A stretch of 9,872 bases of DNA, from contig CAJUGZ010000023.1 of NCBI GenBank assembly GCA_910585855.1, forward strand, positions 16,052-25,923, given 5' to 3'. The notes beneath the pieces are model-generated. The model ran no database searches. It was given only the letters and a program-made list of their open reading frames with translations, and was not told where the DNA came from. The translations under genes were made by a program, and so were the position numbers. Below, piece after piece: positions 1-5,464 of this stretch (the first letter of the stretch is position 1; the number at the start of each line of letters is the position of its first letter). This DNA is from an uncultured Lachnospiraceae bacterium. GTDB taxonomy: Bacteria > Bacillota_A > Clostridia > Lachnospirales > Lachnospiraceae.

Positions 1-15
1 CTTTAAAATCTCCAT
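1..15 (-). CDS. N-terminus of a gene leaving the window (probably ABC transporter ATPase)
   Basis: Only five codons are present, reading M-E-I-L-K from an ATG at 13-15 on the minus strand. A strong AGGAAAGG ribosome binding site lies at 26-33, ten bases upstream, and a TATAAT promoter lies further up at 52-57. The gene follows a sensor kinase in the same direction. In Firmicutes, response regulator-kinase pairs are often followed by an ABC transporter whose ATPase begins with a similar short stretch (Met, acidic, Ile-Leu). The start is well supported by sequence; the ABC identity is inferred from context only and rests on five residues. Confidence 0.45.
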
Positions 16-51
16 TTTGTTGTTTCCTTTCCTGCTGTTTGTTTTATTTTT

Positions 52-75
52 ATTATAGCAGATAAAAGTTACAAC
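52..75 (-). promoter_or_regulatory. Extended -10 promoter for the gene at the left edge
   Basis: On the minus strand there is a perfect TATAAT (52-57) preceded by TGC (58-60), that is an extended -10 (TGnTATAAT). No good -35 is present at 16-18 bases. The promoter sits between the kinase stop and the next start, so the downstream gene can be transcribed separately from the kinase. The 15-base stretch at 52-66 and the ACAAC at 71-75 recur with the same spacing upstream of the DUF3795 gene (2496-2519). Confidence 0.5.
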
Positions 76-1260
76 TCAGTGACTATAAAACCGAATTTCA
101 AAGCAAGCACCGCCATTCAATAAATTTTTTGCCTGTATTGTTCCGTTTTGACGTTCAATAATCTCTTTTGATAAAGCCAGTCCAATTCCTATCCCGCCCT
201 CTTTTGCATTTTGTCCTCGATAGAAACGTTCAAAGAGATGCGGAATATCTTCTTTTTGAAATCCTGAGCCATTATCCCAAATAAGAATTTCTGTATAAAA
301 AGAATTTTGTACATAGGAACAATGGATTGTTCCGCCACGATTATGTTCCATACAGTTTTTCATCAGATTGATAACCGCTTCCATTGTCCAATCTAAATCA
401 GCGGCAATCATCATTTCCCCTAATTCCGGTATATCAATCGAAGTACCGGAATTTACAAATAACTCCTGTAAATTATCGGCTGCCAAAACGAGTACAGTAA
501 AAACATCGATTTCCTCTTTTCGCAAAAGCAGTGTCCCAGCGTCAATCCGGGATAATACAAGCAAGGCTTCTTCTAGATGAGTAAGCCGTAAAAGTTGTTT
601 TTCCACCTTTTCTAAATAATGATTAGCCATATCTTGCTTCATCATCTGAACCGATAGTGAAATAGCCGTAATCGGCGTTTTTATCTGATGCGCAATATTA
701 ACCAAATTTTCTGCAAAATCATTCTTTGTCTGCACTGCCGCATCTTTTGTCTGATAGAGAAAGGTTACTGTTTTATATATTTCATCTTCTAATTTAGAAA
801 ATTCATCTTCTTTCGAAACAGAAAGAATAACTGCCTTTCCGGTATTTACTTGTTCTAAATAATCTGCTAAAGCCTGAATCCGTTTCATCTCCATTTTATT
901 TCGATAAGAAAAAGTAAAAACAAAGATAAAAAAACCTGTCAAAAATCCTACTATTACAAATAAAGTATTTTGTTTATAAACGAAATTAGAAAAATCAGAG
1001 ATACGATATCCCAACGCAGATAAAATATCTTTTTCTACCCTTGTTTCCATCACTCCACTTGTATATTCCTTTAATACAGCAGAAATTATTTTTATTGTTT
1101 CCGGTTTCTGTACTGCTGCTTTTTCACAGATTTTATTTAACAAGTTAAACTGTATTTGACCACAATAATAAGAAACCAATAAAACAGAAACAGAAGCTGC
1201 AATCAAACTAACCGACAATACAAATCCTAAAATAACAAAATTACTTTTTTGTCTGCTCAT
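76..1260 (-). CDS. Sensor histidine kinase, two-TM membrane type
   Basis: This is a 394-residue membrane sensor kinase that should autophosphorylate on His and pass the phosphate to the adjacent response regulator. It has TM segments at about 8-30 and 99-118 that enclose an extracellular loop of roughly 68 residues, followed by a HAMP-like linker. The HisKA phosphoacceptor is His191 in NIAHQIKTP. The ATPase domain has the N box (about 294-307, NLMKNCMEHN), G1 DNGSG (329-333), F box LFERFYRG (342-349) and G2 GIGIGLALS (356-364), so all catalytic boxes are present. The ATG overlaps the regulator stop as ATGA, with GGAGG seven bases upstream. The loop is too long for a BceS-type intramembrane kinase, so an extracytoplasmic ligand is likely but unknown. 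The kinase is intact, but its partner is frameshifted and translational coupling may be lost. Confidence 0.93.
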   Translation of the reverse strand: MSRQKSNFVILGFVLSVSLIAASVSVLLVSYYCGQIQFNLLNKICEKAAVQKPETIKIISAVLKEYTSGVMETRVEKDILSALGYRISDFSNFVYKQNTLFVIVGFLTGFFIFVFTFSYRNKMEMKRIQALADYLEQVNTGKAVILSVSKEDEFSKLEDEIYKTVTFLYQTKDAAVQTKNDFAENLVNIAHQIKTPITAISLSVQMMKQDMANHYLEKVEKQLLRLTHLEEALLVLSRIDAGTLLLRKEEIDVFTVLVLAADNLQELFVNSGTSIDIPELGEMMIAADLDWTMEAVINLMKNCMEHNRGGTIHCSYVQNSFYTEILIWDNGSGFQKEDIPHLFERFYRGQNAKEGGIGIGLALSKEIIERQNGTIQAKNLLNGGACFEIRFYSH

Positions 1261-1930
1261 ATCGTATCCTCCATACGATACCCCACACTTCTAACTGTTT
1301 TCAGACAAGAAGGGTAAGAAAGCTTATCCCGCAGCCTTTTCATTGTTACTGTCAGAGTATTATTATTTACATAGCTGCCGTTTACATCCCATATCTGTTC
1401 TAGAATCTTTTCTCTGGTAATCGTCTTTCCTTTATTTTTAACAGCAAATATAAAAGCAGTTGATATTCTACTGTACTTAGATTGATTTCCTCTGAATAAA
1501 CACAAACAGTATGGCGATTTACATCTATCACAATTCCGTCACAGGAAAGATATTGCTCTGCTATATTGCCTGTTCTGCGCAGCAATGCCAAAATCCGTGA
1601 ATACAATACTTCCAGTACAAAAGGCTTTACCACATAGTCATCTGCACCGTTTTGAAAACCTGAAACAATATCGGCAGAATCTCCACAAACAGTGAGAAAA
1701 ATAATCGGCAGTTCTTTCCAATTTCTGCGAATCCATTGACATAAACTATCTCCATGACCATCCGGCATCTTCCAATCTAACAGTACTAGAGTTGGTATAT
1801 GATTTTTCAAAGCCTGCTTTGCTTGGGCAAGAGTAGCATATATTGTTACTTTAAAATTCTTCTGTTCTAGGTATTCCTTTACAATAGATGCAATGTTTAA
1901 GTCGTCTTCAATATAGTATAAATCAACCAT
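1257..1930 (-). pseudogene. OmpR/PhoB-family response regulator, frameshifted
   Basis: The N-terminal receiver domain is complete: acidic pocket IEDD near the start, phosphoacceptor Asp in LLDWKMPDG, Thr in FLTVCGD and Lys in VVKPF. The winged-helix output domain is split. The first frame runs to LSTVEYQLLLYLLL and stops at 1400. The recognition helix and wing (NKGKTITREKILEQIWD, then NNNTLTVTMKRLRDKL) continue in the other frame to 1257. Removing one TA from the TATA at about 1448-1452 restores LLLFAVKNKGK with the usual family spacing, so a 2-base duplication is the simplest cause. A TTG at 1936 has better spacing to AAAGG, but ATG 1930 fits the family start. The gene is coupled to the kinase by ATGA overlap. 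It is a real pseudogene, a sequencing error, or much less likely a programmed frameshift. Confidence 0.85.
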
Positions 1931-1990
1931 AATCAATTTTTGCCTTTCTCAAAATTTTTGGGATGAAAACGGGAGGACACTAAGGGAACA

Positions 1991-2134
1991 CCAAAAGGCA
2001 GAGGGAGTGCCATTCCGAGCCCGCTTGCGCTTAGCATTTCCTATTTTCATAGCGGACACATAAGGCACGAAACTACTGTGCCTAAGTGCCGACGGGAAAT
2101 GATGACCCTGCATGACACTCCCTTTGCCTTTCGG
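1991..2134 (+). repeat. Structured repeat, copy 1 (long imperfect palindrome with conserved core)
   Basis: A GC-richer island in AT-rich intergenic DNA. The outer arms 1991-2009 and 2116-2134 pair over 19 bases with two mismatches. Inside are a conserved core (2012-2032: ATTCC, G, AGCCCGCTT, G, CGCTT), a 68-base variable section with its own stems (2035-2041 with 2095-2101; GGCAC 2064-2068 with GTGCC 2078-2082), and GATGACCCT (2101-2109). The core and GATGACCCT recur in copy 2 at 5360-5435 on the other strand, where the outer arms have a different sequence but still pair. It lies between the DUF3795 stop and the response regulator start. It could be a structured RNA or a small non-autonomous mobile repeat. 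I do not recognise a named family. Confidence 0.7.
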
Positions 2135-2181
2135 CTATGTACTCCAGAGCGAAAAAATTACAACAACTAGTAAAATGTTTG

Positions 2182-2457
2182 TTATAGCACCGATTTTTCA
2201 CTTTCCATCCAACATTTACACTGTTCTATCCGTTTTCCATTATCACCTTGTTTTTCATCATAGGCGAATTGTTTCAATATGCCACAAGGAAAGTCTTTAC
2301 ATTGTCCGCAATGCTTATATCCTCTTGTTTCACAGCAAGATTTTATCGGACAACTTTCACCCCAAAACGGTTTCTCAATATTTACACATCCCTTACATCC
2401 TACTTGTTCCTGATAAGAACATTCATGACATAAAATCCCACATCTTGACTCAATCAT
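2182..2457 (-). CDS. DUF3795-family cysteine-rich protein
   Basis: A 91-residue cytoplasmic protein with 13 cysteines in the DUF3795 pattern: C6, C10xxC13, C21xxC24, C36, C41-C42, C50xxC53, C58, C80xC82, including GCKGC and HCGQCKDFPC. The layout suggests metal or Fe-S binding, but the family has no established function. The length is normal for the short members. The ATG at 2455-2457 has an excellent AAGGAGG (2467-2473) nine bases upstream and an extended -10 promoter at 2496-2501. It diverges from the MATE gene across about 300 bases and lies upstream of, and in the same direction as, the broken two-component pair. Confidence 0.85.
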   Translation of the reverse strand: MIESRCGILCHECSYQEQVGCKGCVNIEKPFWGESCPIKSCCETRGYKHCGQCKDFPCGILKQFAYDEKQGDNGKRIEQCKCWMESEKSVL

Positions 2458-2495
2458 AAATAGAATCCTCCTTTTTCGCTTGTGTTTATTTTTAA

Positions 2496-2519
2496 ATTAT
2501 AGCAGATAAACACGACAAC
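2496..2519 (-). promoter_or_regulatory. Extended -10 promoter for the DUF3795 gene
   Basis: Minus-strand TATAAT at 2496-2501 is preceded by TGC, giving an extended -10; the expected -35 position is weak. The 15 bases 2496-2510 are identical to 52-66, and ACAAC follows at the same four-base distance (2515-2519 against 71-75). The start codon lies about 38 bases downstream with a strong ribosome binding site. Confidence 0.55.
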
Positions 2520-2616
2520 ATAAAGTTATATTTACAAAACCTCTTATTTTAATTTAAAATTTTTGATAAATAGGGGATATTAAATTAAAATATATACTTA
2601 TTTTCTATATTTAATA

Positions 2617-2645
2617 TTGCCTTTTAAGTTACTTTGATATATAAT
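2617..2645 (+). promoter_or_regulatory. Promoter of the MATE unit
   Basis: TTGCCT (2617-2622), a 17-base spacer, then a perfect TATAAT (2640-2645). Transcription would begin near 2652 and leave an untranslated leader of about 114 bases before the MATE start codon, long enough to hold the hairpins described below. A perfect 12-base AT-only inverted repeat (2546-2557 and 2580-2591) lies just upstream and could be an operator or chance. The rest of 2458-2616 is AT-rich and holds only the divergent DUF3795 promoter. Confidence 0.6.
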
Positions 2646-2690
2646 TCTATTAGAAACAACGTTGCTCTTTTGCCACCGGGTAAAGAGATT

Positions 2691-2714
2691 ATGCGTCAGA
2701 CTTTCTATCGTTAG
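2691..2714 (+). CDS. Possible 7-codon leader peptide (MRQTFYR)
   Basis: ATG at 2691 reads M-R-Q-T-F-Y-R then TAG at 2712-2714, entirely inside the leader of the MATE transcript. The codons cover the left arm of the terminator hairpin (2693-2709), so a ribosome paused here would block that stem. The upstream AAAGAG (2682-2687) is only three bases from the ATG, a poor spacing, so translation is not certain. The idea follows known attenuators of Firmicute antibiotic-resistance genes; the function here is inferred. Confidence 0.3.
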   Translation: MRQTFYR

Positions 2715-2753
2715 GTCATAGAAGATAGAAAGTGCTGATGCTTTTTGCATTTT
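2693..2753 (+). terminator. Intrinsic terminator / attenuator hairpin in the MATE leader
   Basis: The arms 2693-2709 and 2724-2741 pair: ACTTTCTATC with GATAGAAAGT is perfect over 10 bases, then a single bulged base, then GCGTCAG with CTGATGC with one wobble. The run TTTTTGCATTTT follows immediately (2742-2753). This is a standard Rho-independent shape placed after the promoter and before the ribosome binding site AAGGAG (2754-2759), so it would stop transcription before the MATE gene unless disrupted. An upstream hairpin, CTCTTT (2665-2670) with AAAGAG (2682-2687), may take part in switching. CTCTTT can also pair with the MATE AAGGAG through one G-U pair. Confidence 0.6.
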
Positions 2754-2765
2754 AAGGAGATGTAT

Positions 2766-4085
2766 ATGAAGGTAAAAACACTACGAAGGGAATTTTTTCA
2801 ATATGTAATATTAAATATATGCGGTATGATTGGCTTATCATGTTATATACTTGCTGATACCTTTTTTATTTCAAACGGTTTAGGTGCAAATGGTCTGACT
2901 GCGCTTAACTTAGCTATTCCTATTTATAACTTTATTCATGGAAGCGGTCTGATGTTTGCAATGGGAGGCGCGACAAAATATTCCATTTACAGAGGGCAGA
3001 AAAACGATAAAAATGCGGATGAGTCTTTTTCAAACACAATATATATAATGTCTGCATTCGCTGTCATTTTTATGCTGACAGGCATTTTCTTTTCTTGAAA
3101 ACTGACAAAACTATTCGGTGCTGACAACGATGTTTTTCATATGACAAAAACATATTTACAGGTTATTCTACTGTTTGCTCCGGCATTTATGGCGAATGAC
3201 ACAATGATCTGCTTTGTCAGAAATGACGGAAATTCAAAATTATCTATGATCGCAATGCTGGCTGGAAGTTTCTCCAACATAATTTTGGATTATATATGTA
3301 TCTTCCCCCTTAATATGGGAATATTTGGCGCAGTATTAGCAACCGGTTTCGCACCCGTTATCAGCTTGATAATTTTATCCAGGCATTGGCTTACAAAGCA
3401 AAATCGGTTTCATTTCGTACGAATAAATCCATCCTTGCAGTTGACCGGAAATATTATTGCTTTAGGTATTCCGTCTTTCATCACAGAAATGGCTTCTGGA
3501 ATTGTAATAATAGCTTTTAATGCTATTATTCTACACCTGCAAGGAAATATCGGTGTGGCTGCTTATGGTGTGGTTGCAAATTTATCACTTGTGGTTATTT
3601 CAATTTTTACAGGAATCGCACAGGGAACACAGCCAATTTTAAGCAGAGTATATGGATATGGTGAGCGTGAAAGTCAGAAACAGATTTTGAAATATGCCTT
3701 AAAAACAATGTTGTTGATAGCATGCGGCATTTATTTGGTTTTTTTATTATCTGCCAATCCAATCGTCAGCATATTTAACAGTGAACAAAATATACATCTG
3801 CAACAGACCGCAGAAACAGGGTTAAAATTGTATTTTACGGCTATTCCATTTGTGGGATTTAATATAATGATATCCTCCTATTTTACATCCATAGAAAAAG
3901 CCCTGCCCGCGCAAATCGTTTCACTGTCAAGAGGACTTTTCGTTATAATCCCTATGGCATTTTTCCTTTCTTGTTTCTTAAAAATGACGGGGGTTTGGCT
4001 GTCTTTTCCAATTACGGAATGTTTCGTCGCTTTAGCTGGCATTACATTATATAACAAATCAGAAAGAGGTAAAAAAAATGTTTAG
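2766..4085 (+). pseudogene. MATE-family (MepA-like) multidrug efflux transporter with in-frame stop
   Basis: Read through one TGA, this is a 439-codon, twelve-helix MATE antiporter of normal length, which would use an ion gradient to export cationic drugs or metabolites. The TGA at 3096-3098 is codon 111; the frame continues without shift as K-L-T-K-L-F-G-A-D-N-D-V and then a Met at 3141. MATE features seen are ADTFFISNGLGANGLTALNL in the N half, CFVRNDGNSKLSM, then GSFSNIILDYICIFPLNMG, and GIAQGTQPILSRVYG in the C half. The start at 2766 has AAGGAG six bases upstream. TGA ends several neighbouring genes, so it is a stop here. The downstream piece from 3141 lacks a good ribosome binding site. 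The gene overlaps the PPOX gene by 8 bases. The lesion is recent-looking, since the rest is open, or it could be a sequencing error. Confidence 0.85.
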
Positions 4086-4806
4086 AGAAATGCGAAGAAA
4101 AAAACAAATGTTATCTAATGACGAATGTATTGAAATTCTAAATAAAGGAACATCCGGCGTGCTGGCGTTATTAGGTGATAATAATTATCCTTACACCGTT
4201 CCAATCAGCTATATATACTGCAATTCTAAATTATATTTTCATGGTGCAAAAAGCGGGCATAAAATAGATGCAATAAAAAAATACTCCAAAGCCTCCTTTT
4301 GTGTAATTGATCAAGACAATATTATTCCTGAAGAATATACCACTTATTTTAGAAGTGTTGTTGCTTTTGGCAATATTCATATCATGAAAAATGAAATAGA
4401 AATTAAAAAAGCAATAGAAGATTTAGCAAAAAAATACTATCCTAATGATAGTGAAGTAAGACGTAATATAGAAATTGATAAAGAATGGAAATCTTTATGC
4501 ATGATGGAATTTTCTATTGAATATTTATCTGGAAAAGAAGCAATTGAAATAACTGTACCAGATATTTTTATACCATACAGCAAATTTTCAATATGTACCA
4601 GTTTACAATTTTTTAATAAACCAAATGAGGAAAACGCCAAAATCAAAAGAAAAGTCTGCACAAACTTTCCTTTTGATTTTGGCTGTATAATTTGTATAAA
4701 TGCCTTTAAGAAAATCAATAATCTTCTAATCGAAACATCTCTGGTGGTATATATTTTATCAAATCTGATATCCGATATTTATCCTTTATTTCTTCCGGCA
4801 GATTAG
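4078..4806 (+). CDS. Pyridoxamine 5'-phosphate oxidase-family (NimA-like) flavin protein with aberrant C-terminus
   Basis: Residues 1-158 match the PPOX-like split-barrel flavin-binding family: MFREMRRKKQ start, GTSGVLALLGDNNYPYTVPI (flavin-site strand), LYFHGAKSGHKIDAI, FCVIDQD, EEYTTYFRSVVAFG, CMMEFSIEYLSGKEAIE. Such proteins bind FMN or F420-like cofactors and some reduce nitro compounds. Family members normally stop about where GKEAIE occurs (near 4555), giving about 160 residues; this frame runs on for some 82 residues with no resemblance to the family. The extension crosses a 20-base inverted repeat (4636-4683) and overlaps the convergent gene at 4715. This suggests a lost stop or a sequence junction near 4550. 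The ATG overlaps the MATE stop by 8 bases, with AGAGG upstream, so the gene depends on the MATE transcript and its leader. Confidence 0.82.
   Translation: MFREMRRKKQMLSNDECIEILNKGTSGVLALLGDNNYPYTVPISYIYCNSKLYFHGAKSGHKIDAIKKYSKASFCVIDQDNIIPEEYTTYFRSVVAFGNIHIMKNEIEIKKAIEDLAKKYYPNDSEVRRNIEIDKEWKSLCMMEFSIEYLSGKEAIEITVPDIFIPYSKFSICTSLQFFNKPNEENAKIKRKVCTNFPFDFGCIICINAFKKINNLLIETSLVVYILSNLISDIYPLFLPAD
4636..4683 (-). terminator. Long hairpin between convergent genes, probable terminator
   Basis: Arms 4636-4655 and 4664-4683 pair over 20 bases with one mismatch around an 8-base loop. On the minus strand it follows the stop of the 161-residue gene by 31 bases and is followed by GTTTTCC, acceptable for an intrinsic terminator. 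On the plus strand no T run follows. It lies inside the odd C-terminal extension of the PPOX reading frame, which argues that this extension was not originally coding. The stem is longer and more AT-rich than usual, so a small palindromic insertion is an alternative. Confidence 0.5.
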
Positions 4807-5200
4807 GATAAAAAGTTCTTGAAGCATACTCAAAAACATCGTTTCCCCATAGGTTATCTGTAGAAAGAAGATAGCCATAATAATCCTTATCAAAATGAAT
4901 ATGCCACGACAATTCCTTTATAAATTGCAAACACAATACTATTTCCATATTAATCTGTTTTTCACTTAATAAAACATCATATTCTGAATCCAATATCAGC
5001 TTTGATACTTCCGGCGGCTGCCCGTCCATTATCAAATCAACAGCAACATCCAAAAATGACTTTATAGGTTCTTCTAATTCATTTCTCAATGGAAGATCTT
5101 CAATTCCAGTATTTTGAAGGTGCAAAATCGTTCTCATAAAATAACAAATAATTTTATCCAATGTTTGACTGCCATATTTCTTTTTGATACTTTCTGACAT
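4715..5200 (-). CDS. Uncharacterised 161-residue cytoplasmic protein
   Basis: I do not recognise the family. The protein is soluble, with no signal or TM segment, acidic and mostly helical by composition, with notable blocks at 47-75 (SFLDVAVDLIMDGQPPEVSK), 97-122 (ELSWHIHFDKDYYGYLLSTD) and a C-terminus YIPPEMFRLEDY. The 50-75 stretch faintly recalls the helical 'dlIvDGxxPE' segment of MotA-type proteins, but this is too weak to use. The start is clear: ATG at 5198-5200 with AGGAG five bases upstream and a good promoter (5271-5299). It is a single-gene unit convergent with the PPOX gene, with the hairpin at 4636-4683 behind it. The coherent length, own promoter and own terminator indicate a real gene. 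Confidence 0.75.
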   Translation of the reverse strand: MSESIKKKYGSQTLDKIICYFMRTILHLQNTGIEDLPLRNELEEPIKSFLDVAVDLIMDGQPPEVSKLILDSEYDVLLSEKQINMEIVLCLQFIKELSWHIHFDKDYYGYLLSTDNLWGNDVFEYASRTFYPNLPEEIKDKYRISDLIKYIPPEMFRLEDY

Positions 5201-5270
5201 GATATCTCCTATTCTATACTCTTTTTTCCTTTACCAATATTTTTAATAAAATCGTATCCTAATTAATTTC

Positions 5271-5299
5271 ATTATATATTAAAACTTAGCACAATACAA
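5271..5299 (-). promoter_or_regulatory. Promoter of the 161-residue gene
   Basis: On the minus strand TTGTAT (5294-5299), a 17-base spacer, and a perfect TATAAT (5271-5276). Transcription would start near 5264, about 63 bases before the ATG. Confidence 0.6.
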
Positions 5300-5359
5300 A
5301 TAAAATATAGAAAAATATCCGTCTATATCTTAAAATTTTCTGTCTGGCAAACACAACTA

Positions 5360-5435
5360 AACTTGGAAGGAAGGTCTATGAAGGGTCATCAAGCGAAAGC
5401 GGGCTTGGAATAGACCTTCCCTTCAAGTTCAGCGT
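5360..5435 (-). repeat. Structured repeat, copy 2
   Basis: Outer arms 5360-5379 and 5410-5429 pair over 20 bases with two mismatches. Read on the minus strand the interior carries the same core as copy 1 (ATTCC, A, AGCCCGCTT, T, CGCTT; two differences in 21) followed directly by GATGACCCT (5382-5390), without the 68-base variable section of copy 1. The arm sequences differ from copy 1 yet remain complementary. ACGCTGAACTTG (5424-5435) at the edge recurs in the half copy at 9088-9099. It lies 30 bases behind the DUF4179 stop, where it could also act as a transcript end, although no clean T run follows. Confidence 0.7.
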
Positions 5436-5464
5436 CCCCCTTAAGACTAAAATTTCCTATCCGT

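Noticed and set aside
1400..1505. Programmed -1 frameshift in the response regulator at G-TTA-AAA
   Set aside because: The heptamer is not a proper slippery site (P-site tRNA would re-pair badly with GTT), and -1 slippage gives one residue more than the family spacing. A TA duplication explains it better.
2112..2459. Plus-strand open frame opposite the DUF3795 gene
   Set aside because: No ribosome binding site, low-complexity composition, and the minus-strand frame has a family match, promoter and ribosome binding site.
2745..2765. Earlier starts for the MATE gene (TTG 2745, ATG 2760)
   Set aside because: TTG lies inside the T run of the terminator and ATG 2760 directly abuts AAGGAG; only ATG 2766 has proper spacing.
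3096..3098. TGA in the MATE gene as a recoded Trp or selenocysteine codon
   Set aside because: TGA is the normal stop of the kinase, regulator, sigma and 161-residue genes here, no stem-loop typical of selenocysteine insertion is evident, and MATE proteins do not use it.
4437..4718. Minus-strand frame across the 3' part of the PPOX gene
   Set aside because: It is antisense to a recognised domain, lacks a ribosome binding site, and includes both arms of the palindrome.
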